From: Clostridium sp. HBUAS56010 | GTDB taxonomy: Bacteria; Bacillota; Clostridia; Lachnospirales; Lachnospiraceae | Length of the DNA: 64,000 nt | Assembly (NCBI RefSeq): GCF_007115105.1 | Contig: NZ_SULJ01000001.1 | Span: 620,001 to 684,000 of the forward strand | Direction: 5' to 3' | Part shown: piece by piece, positions 6,129 to 15,511 of the stretch | Layout of the letters: each line of letters starts with the position of its first letter | Numbering within the stretch: position 1 is the stretch's first letter | Notes under the pieces: generated by a model | The model's input: only the letters and a program-made list of their open reading frames with translations | The model's database searches: none | Told to the model about the DNA's origin: nothing | Made by a program: the position numbers and the translations under genes

Positions 6129-8090
6129 TTATTTTCCTTCTTCTACCACAGCTACTTTTTTGATTTCTTTTGTTCGAATTTCACGACAAATTTCATCCAT
6201 AAATTCATTAAGCGGACGCTGACCTTCATCACCATGAAAGCGGCTGCGGACAGACACAACTTGTTCCTCTTCCTCTTTCTGACCAACAACCAGCATATAT
6301 GGAATCTTCTCAAGACGTGCTTCCCGGATCTTATATCCGATCTTTTCTGCACGTTCATCAACGGTTGCAAGAATTCCATTATCCTTTAAACCGGCAACAA
6401 CCTTCTGGGCATAATCATGATACTTCTCTGAGATTGGAAGTACACGCACCTGCTCGGGGCATAACCAGGTAGGGAATGCAGCCTCATATTTTTCAATCAG
6501 CCATGCAAGGGTTCTTTCGTAACAGCCAATGGAAGTTCTGTGAATAATATAAGGACGTTTTTTTGTTCCGTCTTTATCCACAAAGCTCATATCGAAACGT
6601 TCTGCAAGGAACATATCAAGCTGAATGGTAATCATGGTATCTTCCTTACCATACACATTCTTTGCCTGAATATCAAGCTTTGGTCCGTAGAATGCAGCTT
6701 CTCCAACTGCTTCTGTATACTCAATTCCAATATGATCAAGAATCTTGCGCATCATATCCTGCACTTCATCCCACATCTTAGCATTGCCCATATAGTGGCT
6801 GGCATTATCCGGATCCCATTTGGACATCTGATAAGTTACATCGCCCTCCAGCCCCAGAGTGGTCAGACAATATTTTGCCAGATCCACACAGCCTTTGAAT
6901 TCCTCTTCGATCTGATCTGGGCGAACAACAAGATGACCTTCGGAAATAGTAAACTGGCGGACACGGGTAAGACCGTGCATTTCTCCAGAGTCCTCGTTAC
7001 GGAACAAGGTAGAGGTCTCGCCATATCTGCATGGCAGATCCCGATAGGACTTCTGGCTTTGTTTATATACATAATACTGGAATGGACAAGTCATGGGACG
7101 AAGGGCAAATACCTCGTCATCCTTTTCCTCATCCCCAAGGACGAACATTCCTTCCTTATAATGATCCCAGTGATCAGAAATAACGTATAAATCTTTTTTT
7201 GCCATGAGAGGAGTCTTTGTTCTCATGTAGCCTCTCTTTTCCTCTTCATCCTCAATCCATCTCTGCAGAGTCTGAATAATCTTTGCTCCCTTAGGCATGA
7301 GAAGTGGAAGACCCTGGCCGATTACATCAACGGTTGCAAAAAGTTCAAGATCCCGTCCCAGTTTGTTATGGTCACGGTTTTTGATGTTTGCCAGATATTC
7401 CAGGTATTCATTTAATTCATCTTTCTTCGCAAAAGCAGTTCCGTATACACGTGTCAGCATGGCATTTTTCTCGCTGCCTCTCCAGTAAGCACCAGAAGAG
7501 GATGTTAGTTTAAATGCCTTAATAGACTTTGTACTCATCAGATGAGGTCCTGCACATAAATCAGTAAAATCACCCTGGCGGTAAAAAGAGATCTCTTCTC
7601 CCTCAGGAAGATCCTGGATCAGCTCCACTTTATATGGCTCACCCTTTTCTTCCATGAATTTAACAGCTTCTTCTCTTGGAAGAGTGAAGCGTTCAATCTT
7701 CGCTCCTTCTTTTATGATCTTTTTCATCTCTGCTTCGATTTTATCAAGGTCTTCTCTTGAAAAAGAAGGAATATCAAAGTCATAATAAAAACCATTTTCA
7801 ATGGAGGGTCCAATGGCAAGCTTTGCTTCCGGGTAAAGTCTTTTCACTGCCTGAGCCAGAATGTGACTGGCGGTATGACGGTATGCAGAAAGCCCTGCCG
7901 GATCACTCACGGTTAATATACTTAAATTACAGTCGGTATCAACGACTGTTCTCAAATCTACTACCCTTCCATCTATTTCACCTGCGCAGGCATTTCTTGC
8001 CAGGCCTTCGCTTATATCAGAAGCGATTTCGATCACTGATAAAGCATGTTCATACTCTTTGACTGAGCCGTCTTTTAATGTAATCTTCAT
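6129..8090 (-). CDS. thrS: Threonyl-tRNA synthetase
   Basis: 653-aa class II synthetase charging tRNA-Thr. An N-terminal TGS domain (about 1-60) is followed by the editing domain with the HTASH motif (H72, H76), then the class II core with motif 2 (FRNEDSGEMHGLTRVRQF) and motif 3 near IGCYERTLAWLIEKYE, and the C-terminal anticodon-binding domain from about residue 545. Length is normal. The start at 8090 has AAGGAG 11 nt upstream. Expression is controlled by the T-box leader at 8139-8400. Confidence 0.98.
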   Translation of the reverse strand: MKITLKDGSVKEYEHALSVIEIASDISEGLARNACAGEIDGRVVDLRTVVDTDCNLSILTVSDPAGLSAYRHTASHILAQAVKRLYPEAKLAIGPSIENGFYYDFDIPSFSREDLDKIEAEMKKIIKEGAKIERFTLPREEAVKFMEEKGEPYKVELIQDLPEGEEISFYRQGDFTDLCAGPHLMSTKSIKAFKLTSSSGAYWRGSEKNAMLTRVYGTAFAKKDELNEYLEYLANIKNRDHNKLGRDLELFATVDVIGQGLPLLMPKGAKIIQTLQRWIEDEEEKRGYMRTKTPLMAKKDLYVISDHWDHYKEGMFVLGDEEKDDEVFALRPMTCPFQYYVYKQSQKSYRDLPCRYGETSTLFRNEDSGEMHGLTRVRQFTISEGHLVVRPDQIEEEFKGCVDLAKYCLTTLGLEGDVTYQMSKWDPDNASHYMGNAKMWDEVQDMMRKILDHIGIEYTEAVGEAAFYGPKLDIQAKNVYGKEDTMITIQLDMFLAERFDMSFVDKDGTKKRPYIIHRTSIGCYERTLAWLIEKYEAAFPTWLCPEQVRVLPISEKYHDYAQKVVAGLKDNGILATVDERAEKIGYKIREARLEKIPYMLVVGQKEEEEQVVSVRSRFHGDEGQRPLNEFMDEICREIRTKEIKKVAVVEEGK

Positions 8091-8138
8091 TTGCCATCAA
8101 TCTCCTTTACATTGTTGTGATATATTCCATATCTAAAT

Positions 8139-8400
8139 AAAAAAAGTCCCTTTCCATATGCTTCCATACAGAAAGGGACGATTAATCATAATAAATCGCG
8201 GTTCCACCCTAGCTTGAGTGAACAAAAAATGTTCAAACCACTTCATTTGATGATAACGGAATCACCGTTCCCGATTAAGGGACACTCCAAGATGGTCTTC
8301 TCATAACATTCCGGTAAAGCACTTTCACCAAATGTGCTTCTCTCTGGACGTTCCTGTAATGATACTGTTCTTGTCAACGTATTTTCTTATTCTTTTCTAT
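8139..8400 (-). ncRNA. T-box riboswitch of thrS
   Basis: The leader carries the T-box sequence AGGGTGGAACCGCG (minus strand, 8197-8210), followed by a terminator with stem GTCCCTTTC/GAAAGGGAC (8146-8154 / 8171-8179) and a U-tract. Uncharged tRNA-Thr is expected to stabilise the antiterminator. Upstream (8211-8400) are the Stem I/II/III sequences with an AGAGAG K-turn-like tract near 8340. I could not place the specifier firmly; a minus-strand ACC at 8313-8315 is one candidate. This accounts for the gap between thrS and the AEC gene. Confidence 0.92.
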
Positions 8401-8406
8401 GTCTAA

Positions 8407-8434
8407 ATTATAGCATGGTAAAACAGTTTGTCAA
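8407..8434 (-). promoter_or_regulatory. Promoter of the thrS T-box transcript
   Basis: Minus strand TTGACA (8429-8434), 16-bp spacer, TATAAT (8407-8412). Both hexamers match consensus. Confidence 0.85.
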
Positions 8435-8453
8435 GCTTCGTAAAATATTTTTC

Positions 8454-9365
8454 TTATAAAAGCAAGATCAACGCCGTTGTAATCGTTACAATACTGATAA
8501 TTATGGACAGGGAATTGACAGCACTGGCTGTTCCCACATCTCCTTTTAATGCCCCGGTAAACGCAGGTGCAACAGAGGATACCGGTCCTAGACTTACAAT
8601 CGCCAGAGCCCTTCTGATTTCCAGATCAAAGGGTGCCAGGAGAAAAAACGACATGGACACCAAAATTGCAATAAAATATCTGGCTGACAAAAGCTTGATG
8701 ATCTGAGCCATCTTTTCTTTTTCCATTCTTACCTCAAAACCAATGCCTAACATGAAAAGAGCCAAAAAAGCATTGGCACTTCCAGCCGTATCGGAAAGGC
8801 TGATAATTACATCAGGAAGCTTAATATTTAATATGCTTAAACCTGTCATAATGACATAAGTATCAAACGGAGCGGAAGAAAACAGCTTTTTTGCCATCTT
8901 TTTTATGGAGGGCTTCCCATCTTCTCCCAAGACCATTCCTGCCATAGAATAAGTCATTCCTGTACACATTACTGAGTTTCCAGCATCAAAAAGACTGGTA
9001 ACCGCAAATCCTACCGGACTTAAAAAGCTTTGCACAAAGGGCATGGTGAAATTCCCCACATTATATCCAGACATGTTGAGCATGGCAAATGCCTTATCTT
9101 CTTTTGATCTCCTTAAATTCATCAGATATCCTGCTGCAATGGTTAATAAATTACATAGGATTCCAATCACGCACACAAACAAAAGAGAGTTTTCCATGGT
9201 GATCTTGCTGAAATTGGAAATAATGGCTGCCGGAAGCGTAATTTTAATCACAATTCTGGAAATCAGATAAAAATCCTTTGCCTCAAAAAAGCCCACACGC
9301 TTGAGTGAATAACCTATGATAATGATCGCAACAAATGCAACCGCTTTTGTAATAACTTCCGCCAT
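8454..9365 (-). CDS. AEC (auxin efflux carrier) family transporter
   Basis: 303-aa integral membrane protein of the Mem_trans/AEC family, with about ten helices in two halves and a short cytoplasmic loop after helix 5 (GEDGKPSIKKMAKK). The N-terminus EVITKAVAFVAIIIIGYSLKRVGFF and the NVGNFTMPF segment in the first half fit the family. Bacterial members export or take up dicarboxylates, amino acids or malonate; the substrate here is unknown. It lies 18 bp after ilvE on the same strand, so co-expression with branched-chain amino acid metabolism is possible. Confidence 0.88.
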   Translation of the reverse strand: MAEVITKAVAFVAIIIIGYSLKRVGFFEAKDFYLISRIVIKITLPAAIISNFSKITMENSLLFVCVIGILCNLLTIAAGYLMNLRRSKEDKAFAMLNMSGYNVGNFTMPFVQSFLSPVGFAVTSLFDAGNSVMCTGMTYSMAGMVLGEDGKPSIKKMAKKLFSSAPFDTYVIMTGLSILNIKLPDVIISLSDTAGSANAFLALFMLGIGFEVRMEKEKMAQIIKLLSARYFIAILVSMSFFLLAPFDLEIRRALAIVSLGPVSSVAPAFTGALKGDVGTASAVNSLSIIISIVTITTALILLL

Positions 9366-9382
9366 ACCCTACCCTGCATCCT

Positions 9383-10453
9383 TTATTTTACTTCTACGCT
9401 CCAGCCTTCTGGTCCGCTTATCTCTCCAAGCTGAATTCCGGTAATGGTGTCATAAAACTTCTGGGTCAATTCCCCGATTTTTCCACCGCCAATTGCCATA
9501 TGGTCCTCTTCAAACCGAAGTTCTCCCACAGGGGAAATTACGGCTGCTGTACCAGTCCCGAAACACTCTTCCATTGTTCCGTTCTTTGCTGCTGCTACCA
9601 CTTCATCTACAGATACCTGCCGTTCTTCCACAGGAATGCCCCATTTACTGCAAAGGGCAATAACAGAATTTCTTGTTACACCAGGAAGTATACTTCCGTT
9701 TAACTCAGGAGTTATAACTACCCCGTTAATTTTGAAGAAAATATTCATTGCTCCTACTTCTTCAATATACTTTCTGTGAACCCCATCCAGCCAAAGCACC
9801 TGGGAATATCCCTCTTCATGAGCTTTTACCTGAGAGGCAAGAGAGGCAACATAATTTCCACCTGTCTTCGCTTCTCCGATTCCTCCTTTTACTGCCCTTA
9901 CATATTCATCTTCAATCCAGATCTTAACAGGATCAAGACCGCTGGCATAATAAGCACCAACTGGCGACAAAATAATCATGAATTTATAAGTATGTGACGG
10001 TCTTACACCAAGAAATGGGTCAGTTGCAATGACAAACGGGCGGATATAAAGAGAGGTTCCAGGCTTTGTTGGAATCCAGTCCTGATCTGCGCTCACCACT
10101 GCTTTCAATGCCTCCAGAAACACCTCCTCCGGAATCTCAGGAATACAGAGCCTGTGGTTGCTTCTGTTGGCACGCTCAATGTTCTTGTCTGGACGGAATA
10201 ATAAGATTCTTCCATCAGCAGTTTTATAAGCCTTTAACCCTTCAAACATTTCCTGTCCATAATGAAACACCATGGAGGAAGGATCCAGTTCCAACTTATG
10301 GTATGGTACCACTCTTGGATCATACCAGCCTTTTCCTTCTTCATAGTCCATTTCAAACATGTGATCCGTAAATATGGTTCCAAATGTCAATGGATTGTCT
10401 TCGCCTGGCTTTTCCTTCGGGCAAGTTGTTTTTTCAACTCTGATCTTCTGCAT
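9383..10453 (-). CDS. ilvE: Branched-chain amino acid aminotransferase
   Basis: 356-aa fold-type IV PLP aminotransferase that transfers the amino group between Leu/Ile/Val and 2-oxoglutarate. Visible family features are PYHKLELDPSSMVFHYGQEMFEGLKAY, the Schiff-base lysine in GGIGEAKTGGNYVASL, and the cofactor segment LPGVTRNSVIALC and TGTAAVISPV. The open frame begins at 10483, but that ATG has no ribosome site; the ATG at 10453 (MQKIRVEKTTC) is preceded by GAAAGGAAAA and gives the usual length. The 270 bp upstream hold its promoter and the fucO terminator. Confidence 0.95.
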   Translation of the reverse strand: MQKIRVEKTTCPKEKPGEDNPLTFGTIFTDHMFEMDYEEGKGWYDPRVVPYHKLELDPSSMVFHYGQEMFEGLKAYKTADGRILLFRPDKNIERANRSNHRLCIPEIPEEVFLEALKAVVSADQDWIPTKPGTSLYIRPFVIATDPFLGVRPSHTYKFMIILSPVGAYYASGLDPVKIWIEDEYVRAVKGGIGEAKTGGNYVASLASQVKAHEEGYSQVLWLDGVHRKYIEEVGAMNIFFKINGVVITPELNGSILPGVTRNSVIALCSKWGIPVEERQVSVDEVVAAAKNGTMEECFGTGTAAVISPVGELRFEEDHMAIGGGKIGELTQKFYDTITGIQLGEISGPEGWSVEVK

Positions 10454-10509
10454 ATTTGTACTTTTCCTTTCCCACACCGGCATATCTGTCAGTTTTATAA
10501 TTGTTTATC

Positions 10510-10538
10510 ATTATGTTCTAAAAAATGCGTACTGTCAA
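10510..10538 (-). promoter_or_regulatory. Promoter of ilvE
   Basis: Minus strand TTGACA (10533-10538), 17-bp spacer, CATAAT (10510-10515), about 55 nt before the chosen start. Confidence 0.7.
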
Positions 10539-10656
10539 GATTTTTCAGCTTTTATCCTCTGCCGAATTGGAATTCATTCCATAACCTGCAGTTATATTTC
10601 ACCAAAAGACCGTTTCATTTCTCCCTCTGTCTAAGGAAAAAGAACGAAACAGACGC

Positions 10657-10694
10657 AAAAAGGACGCCCGCTGTGAATAAAATCTCAGGCGTCC
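10657..10694 (-). terminator. Terminator of fucO
   Basis: 7-bp GC-rich stem GGACGCC/GGCGTCC with a 19-nt loop, followed on the minus strand by TTTTT, about 30 bases past the fucO stop. Confidence 0.75.
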
Positions 10695-10722
10695 GGTAAG
10701 ATATCGTTGTGCTTGGTTTCTC

Positions 10723-11871
10723 TTACATAAGTGACTGATAAAGCTTTATAATCTCATCCAGACTGGCATCTCTTGGATTGCCAGGTGCACAGGCATCTGC
10801 AACGGCAGACTCCGCAAGGAACTTAAGATCTTCTTCTTTTACAATCTCTTTTAAATCAGCAGGAATTCCTACATCAGAAGAAAGTTTTTTTACTGCATCC
10901 ACAGCAGCTTTGCGATATTCCTCACAGGTCATGTGCTCTGTACCCTCTACACCAAGAGCGCGTGCAATATCCCGGTACTTTTCTCCGGTCTCACTGGCAT
11001 TAAACTCCATAATTGTCGGAAGCAGAATCGCATTTCCTACTCCATGAGGGGTATCATAGACAGCGCCAAGAGCGTGTGCCATGGAGTGAACAATTCCAAG
11101 ACCGCAGTTGGAAAATCCCATACCGGTAATGTACTGCCCCAGAGCCATGCCCTCTCTGCCTTCCGGAGTGTTATCCACAGCTCCACGCAGACTTTTTCCA
11201 ATCAGCTCCACCGCTTTTATATTAAACATATCTGTGATCGGATTCGCTCCTTTTGTAATGTATCCTTCAATGGCATGAGTTAATGCATCCATACCAGTGG
11301 CTGCAGTCAGCCCTTTTGGCATACTGGACATCATATCAGGATCCACAACAGCAACTACAGGAATGTCATGTGGGTCTACGCAGACAAACTTCCGTTTTTT
11401 CTCCACATCCGTAATAACATAATTAATGGTAACTTCCGCTGCAGTTCCTGCAGTTGTCGGAACTGCAATAATCGGGATGCTGGGATTTTTAGTCTGGGCT
11501 GCTCCCTCCAGACTTCTCACATCAGCAAATTCCGGATTGGCAATAATAATACCGATTGCTTTTGATGTATCCATGGAAGAACCGCCGCCTATGGCAATGA
11601 TATAATCAGCACCTGATTTTTTAAACGCCTCTACCCCATTTTGAACGTTCTCTATGGTAGGATTTGGCTTAATATCCGAATATATTTCATAATCCATTCC
11701 GTTTTCCTCTAAAATTTCCGTAACTTTAGAGGTAACATGAAACTTAATTAAGTCAGGATCAGAAGAAACAAAAGCCTTTTTAAACCCTCTTGTCTTTACT
11801 TCACCCGGAATTTCATGGATTGCACCTGCTCCGTGATAGGAAGTTTCATTTAATACAATTCTGCTTGCCAT
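10723..11871 (-). CDS. fucO: Iron-containing alcohol dehydrogenase, lactaldehyde reductase type
   Basis: 382-aa group III (iron-dependent) alcohol dehydrogenase very similar along its length to E. coli FucO, which reduces lactaldehyde to 1,2-propanediol with NADH. Shared segments include NADH-binding IAIGGGSSMDTSKAIGI, VPTTAGTAAEVTINYVITD, FVCVDPHDIP, and metal-binding MDALTHAIEG, HSMAHALG and TPHGVGNA. No fucose genes are nearby, so the natural substrate may be another aldehyde. A TetR-type regulator gene lies directly upstream on the same strand, with an inverted-repeat region between them. Confidence 0.9.
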   Translation of the reverse strand: MASRIVLNETSYHGAGAIHEIPGEVKTRGFKKAFVSSDPDLIKFHVTSKVTEILEENGMDYEIYSDIKPNPTIENVQNGVEAFKKSGADYIIAIGGGSSMDTSKAIGIIIANPEFADVRSLEGAAQTKNPSIPIIAVPTTAGTAAEVTINYVITDVEKKRKFVCVDPHDIPVVAVVDPDMMSSMPKGLTAATGMDALTHAIEGYITKGANPITDMFNIKAVELIGKSLRGAVDNTPEGREGMALGQYITGMGFSNCGLGIVHSMAHALGAVYDTPHGVGNAILLPTIMEFNASETGEKYRDIARALGVEGTEHMTCEEYRKAAVDAVKKLSSDVGIPADLKEIVKEEDLKFLAESAVADACAPGNPRDASLDEIIKLYQSLM

Positions 11872-11943
11872 AATAACCTCTCCTTTTCTCCCAAATAATA
11901 ATTTGCTGCTTCTGTTATTATTTTAACAAATTCACTTTAAAAA

Positions 11944-12005
11944 AGAAAGTTACAATCCCATATCTTTGTAACAAATATTACACAAAACAGGATTTGTAAC
12001 TTTCT
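11944..12005. promoter_or_regulatory. Nested inverted repeats between TetR gene and fucO (probable operator)
   Basis: The outer repeat is AGAAAGTTACAATCCC (11944-11959) against GGATTTGTAACTTTCT (11990-12005), 14 of 16 pairing with one slipped base. Inside is TTTGTAA...TTACACAAA (about 11964-11985). The region sits between the TetR-family stop and fucO, upstream of an AT-rich -10-like TAAAAT near 11917. It could serve as operator or fold as a hairpin ending the regulator transcript. Confidence 0.55.
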
Positions 12006-12027
12006 TTCTGTACATATCTGCTATATA

Positions 12028-12597
12028 TCAAACCAGACCTGCCTCTGAAAATACCAAAGCCAGTCCGGGAGGCATTGCATTTGTCAGACTTTGCGCCATC
12101 TCTGCGGGACTTTGTTTCATACCGGATAACACCCATTTCACCGTCATAAAAACAGACCCTCTGCAATACATCTCCAAAAGGAACTCCATATTCTCCGAAA
12201 GGGGTTCTTGCCTTTTTCTGGTAAGCAGTTCCGTATAAAACCCCATAATCAGTTCAAAATCGTGTTCTTTTAAAGAATTATAATCATCAGAACGGAATGC
12301 TTCTGTAAAAAACACCTTCTCTTTTTTTATAAATTCAAACTTCTCACACAGGCTCTGGCACACCGTCTTCTCCACACCGATCTGCCGGAACGATTCCAGC
12401 ACCAGCTTATCAAAGTACCAGTTTATCAAATCATACTTGTCCTTAAAATTGCGATAAAAGGTCTGTCTGGTCATCCCACAGCCATCTACAATATTCTGAA
12501 CTGTAATTTTATCTACAGGTCTGTTTTTCATGCAGTCCTTTATGGAGTCAGCCAGCCGGTATTTGGTTTTCTCAATTTTACTCAGAATCTCTGCCAT
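12028..12597 (-). CDS. TetR/AcrR-family transcriptional regulator
   Basis: 189-aa protein. Residues about 8-55 form a TetR helix-turn-helix (KYRLADSIKDCMKNRPVDKITVQ, then GCGMTRQTFYRNFKDKYDLINW). The remainder is helical and resembles the C-terminal ligand domain of the DhaS-like TetR subfamily. It lies 156 bp upstream of fucO on the same strand, with inverted repeats in the gap, so it probably controls fucO. Effector unknown. Confidence 0.88.
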   Translation of the reverse strand: MAEILSKIEKTKYRLADSIKDCMKNRPVDKITVQNIVDGCGMTRQTFYRNFKDKYDLINWYFDKLVLESFRQIGVEKTVCQSLCEKFEFIKKEKVFFTEAFRSDDYNSLKEHDFELIMGFYTELLTRKRQEPLSENMEFLLEMYCRGSVFMTVKWVLSGMKQSPAEMAQSLTNAMPPGLALVFSEAGLV

Positions 12598-12660
12598 ATT
12601 CCGCTCCTGTCCTCTTTTTATAAATTATTTTACCATACAAAAATTAGTTCTGCTCTAAAA

Positions 12661-13335
12661 CTACTGTTTTTTTTCCTCAATGAACATCATCAAAAATACG
12701 GCTGCCAGAAGCCCGCAGGAAAACCAGATTGTTTTTTCTGCAAAATACGGAGTCAGATAACTTCCAGCCGCCGCACCTACTGCAAAAAACAAAATAACAC
12801 CATAATAGCGCAGGCTTTTTACAAGGCTCTCTCTATCCTTTGTATGGCGGTAACGGTACAGCATCTCCGTCGCACTTCTCAAATTACCTATGCACATAGT
12901 GCTTGCGAATGTATTTCCCTGCACTTTCCGAAATGCTTCAACCTGCATGGCACAGACAAAAGACACCAGGGCATTGGCCGCAGTATTAAGGGACTGGGGA
13001 AGCAGCCCAACAAAAAACAGCAGCAGAATCTCAATTAAAACAACCACCTGCCTCCAGTGAAGCAGTCTGTATTCTTTAAAAATCCCCCGTATGGTCTCCG
13101 ATATATAAATTCCAGCAGCAAATGCCAGAATTGGAAGCAGATACCGCAGTGCCATGTGGAAATCCCGCTTCATGATATGGTAACCAAAAATAATCACATT
13201 GCCGGTCTGGGCATTGGCAAATACCTCTCCTCTGAAATAATAAGTATACGCATCCTGAAGACCCCCTGAAAGCGTGAGAAGTATGGCAGTCGGCATTGCC
13301 TCTGACATCTGCCCCCTTGCCCAATCTTTAAACAT
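12661..13335 (-). CDS. YoaK-like DUF1275 membrane protein
   Basis: 224-aa membrane protein with about six helices. Family landmarks are LLTLSGGLQDAYTYYFRGEVFANAQTGNV near the start and the central AMQVEAFRKVQGNTFASTMCIGNLRS. The open frame can begin at a GTG (13371), but that has no ribosome site; the ATG at 13335 (MFKDWARGQ) is preceded by GAAAGG and GGTGA and is chosen. Function of the family is unknown. Transcribed toward the TetR gene, divergent from the MATE gene. Confidence 0.82.
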   Translation of the reverse strand: MFKDWARGQMSEAMPTAILLTLSGGLQDAYTYYFRGEVFANAQTGNVIIFGYHIMKRDFHMALRYLLPILAFAAGIYISETIRGIFKEYRLLHWRQVVVLIEILLLFFVGLLPQSLNTAANALVSFVCAMQVEAFRKVQGNTFASTMCIGNLRSATEMLYRYRHTKDRESLVKSLRYYGVILFFAVGAAAGSYLTPYFAEKTIWFSCGLLAAVFLMMFIEEKKQ

Positions 13336-13516
13336 TTGTATCACCAGCCTTTCAAAACAATAATATACCACATTTCATTCTGAATGGGAACTTGGATTTG
13401 CCTATATCGCAAAATATCTGTAGTTCTCTCAAAATTCAGCCAAATATTCGTATCTTTTTTTCTTCATTTGAATTATGCTTACTATACTAGAATGATCTAC
13501 AAAAAGGAGATATAAC

Positions 13517-14917
13517 ATGTCACCCAAAGCAAGCTTATCCGCCAAGGATGAGAAATTCCGCGTTTTTGCACTGCATGCCAGCATGTGGAGAGTTGTCCTC
13601 TACGTCGGCGCTCCTCTGGCACTATACCAGAGTCTGAACCAGTTTTTTAAGATTTTTGACTCCATGATGGCAGCCCATATCAGCGCCAACTCTGTTTCGG
13701 CAGTGGCTTATTTATCTCAGATCAATCTGACTCTTTCTGCTCTTGGGGGAGGACTTGCCATTGGTTCCAGCTTAAAGATCAGCGAAGCCTATGGAGCCGG
13801 TGATTTTGAACTGGTTAAAAAAAGGGTAAGCAGTCTCTTTGCCATGTGCGGGATTCTGGGCGCTGTTATACTGCTTATTTTAATTCCTGCTGCTCCCCAG
13901 TTTCTTAAACTTGCCAAAACACCAGACATCTTTATTGCAGAAGGAACCCAGTATTTCCGGCTGGAGCTGATTGGAATGGTTATTAACTTTTTTAATAACG
14001 TCTATATTGCCATTGAAAGGGCAAGAGGAAACTCAAAACGGATTCTTCACTTAAACTTAGGGGTGATTGCCATAAAGCTGGGAATGACTGCCCTGTTTGT
14101 ATATGTACTGGAGGCAGGAATCAATATGATCTCTACAGCAACCATCATATCCCAGTGTTTCCTGCTTTTTGCAGCAGTCATTAATCTGAATCAAAAAGAC
14201 AACGCATTTGGGTTTTCCTTTCACAGTATCAGCTTAAAAGCAGAAACAACGAAACCGATGATAACCCTTTCCATTCCTATCATTATTGAAAAAATAGCTT
14301 TTTCCTTTGGAAAAGTTATCATTAACTCCATGAGCACGATTTACAGCGCTCTGACCGTGGGAGCACTTGGAATCTCCAACAATATAGGCGGCATCACAAC
14401 CATGCCGCAGAACGGGTTTCAGGAAGGCGGCTCTGCCATCATCAGCCAGAACATGGGCGCAGGAAAACCAAAAAGGGCATTGAAAGCCTTTTTGTGTATT
14501 CTGATTATTAATATCATAATAGGGACAGTACTCATGTCCTTTTCCCTGGTGTTTTTAAACCAGATCAGTACCCTTTTTGCCGGAGAAGACGCAGAATTCA
14601 GAGACATGATTTCCTCTATCTACCGCTATGAAGCTTATGGTGCCATTCCCCTTGGCATCAATGCGTCTGTATTGGCACTGCTCTATGGTTTTGGAAAAAC
14701 CAGGATTACCCTGGCAATTAACTTCTGCCGTATATTTATCTTCCGGGTTCCTGTTCTATGGTTTTTACAAAGTTTTACGGACCTTGGAAGTGCCAGTTTG
14801 GGAATTGTTATGGGATTTAGTAATATTGCCACGGGATTAATGGCTCTTATTATCGGAATCCTTGAAGTTCTCAGAATCTGTAAGAAATACCAGATAAGCA
14901 GACCTTTTAAAGATTAA
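13517..14917 (+). CDS. MATE-family efflux transporter
   Basis: 466-aa protein with about twelve hydrophobic helices arranged as two MatE repeats. It starts ALHASMWRVVLYVGAPLALYQSLNQFF with the expected FDSMMAAHIS, and the second half has TLSIPIIIEKIAFSFGK and MPQNGFQEGGSAIISQNMGAG. It is expected to export cationic drugs or metabolites by Na+ or H+ antiport. AAAAGGAGAT lies 7 nt before the ATG. Single-gene unit with a strong terminator. Confidence 0.93.
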   Translation: MSPKASLSAKDEKFRVFALHASMWRVVLYVGAPLALYQSLNQFFKIFDSMMAAHISANSVSAVAYLSQINLTLSALGGGLAIGSSLKISEAYGAGDFELVKKRVSSLFAMCGILGAVILLILIPAAPQFLKLAKTPDIFIAEGTQYFRLELIGMVINFFNNVYIAIERARGNSKRILHLNLGVIAIKLGMTALFVYVLEAGINMISTATIISQCFLLFAAVINLNQKDNAFGFSFHSISLKAETTKPMITLSIPIIIEKIAFSFGKVIINSMSTIYSALTVGALGISNNIGGITTMPQNGFQEGGSAIISQNMGAGKPKRALKAFLCILIINIIIGTVLMSFSLVFLNQISTLFAGEDAEFRDMISSIYRYEAYGAIPLGINASVLALLYGFGKTRITLAINFCRIFIFRVPVLWFLQSFTDLGSASLGIVMGFSNIATGLMALIIGILEVLRICKKYQISRPFKD

Positions 14918-14933
14918 AGATTCTCTATACAGC

Positions 14934-14984
14934 AAAACAGGACGTTTTACCGGCTGAAAAAGCCAAAGTAAAACGTCCTGTTTT
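14934..14984. terminator. Bidirectional terminator between MATE gene and nrdG
   Basis: Perfect 17-bp inverted repeat AAAACAGGACGTTTTAC/GTAAAACGTCCTGTTTT with a 17-nt loop; the right arm overlaps the last base of the nrdG frame. Confidence 0.85.
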
Positions 14985-15502
14985 TATTCCCATAATATCA
15001 CATTTCCTGCCGTCAGGGATTCCTGTACTTTTATAATCCGCTGATTGGATGATCCTTTAAAGCGGAGTTTTAAATCTTTATGTTCCAACTGAAACTTTCC
15101 GTCAACCATAACATCAAAACAGGAAAGCAGCCTTTTGGTCTCGGGAAAACGTTGTGCCATATCTCCAACAATGTCTCTTTCAAAATTATATCCGGTATAA
15201 CACCAGATTGTCTTTTCAGGAAAGCATTCCTTTACTTTTTCCACAAGAGGAACAAGGGCTTTTTGATTATCCGGATGCATGGGTTCTCCCCCAAGAAGAC
15301 TGAGACCTGAGATATAGCTGTGATCTAGATTCTTCACAATCAGCTCTATGGTTTCATTGGTAAATTCCTGCCCATACTGGAAATCCCATGCCTCTGAATT
15401 AAAGCAGCCTTCGCACATATGGGTGCACCCGCTGACGAACAAAGAAACCCGGACCCCTGGTCCATTTGCCACGTCTGTAGGCTTTATCGTTGCATAATTC
15501 AT
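14984..15502 (-). CDS. nrdG: Anaerobic ribonucleotide reductase activating protein
   Basis: 172-aa radical SAM enzyme that installs the glycyl radical on NrdD. The Fe-S cluster cysteines are C26, C30 and C33 in SGCTHMCEGCF (C-x3-C-x2-C), and the SAM-contact GGEP is seen in LLGGEPMHPDN. It lies 9 bp after nrdD, so the two are co-expressed. Confidence 0.96.
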   Translation of the reverse strand: MNYATIKPTDVANGPGVRVSLFVSGCTHMCEGCFNSEAWDFQYGQEFTNETIELIVKNLDHSYISGLSLLGGEPMHPDNQKALVPLVEKVKECFPEKTIWCYTGYNFERDIVGDMAQRFPETKRLLSCFDVMVDGKFQLEHKDLKLRFKGSSNQRIIKVQESLTAGNVILWE

Positions 15503-15511
15503 ATCATCCTC

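Noticed and set aside
6540-7190. 216-codon + strand frame inside thrS
   Set aside because: Antisense shadow of a well-conserved synthetase.
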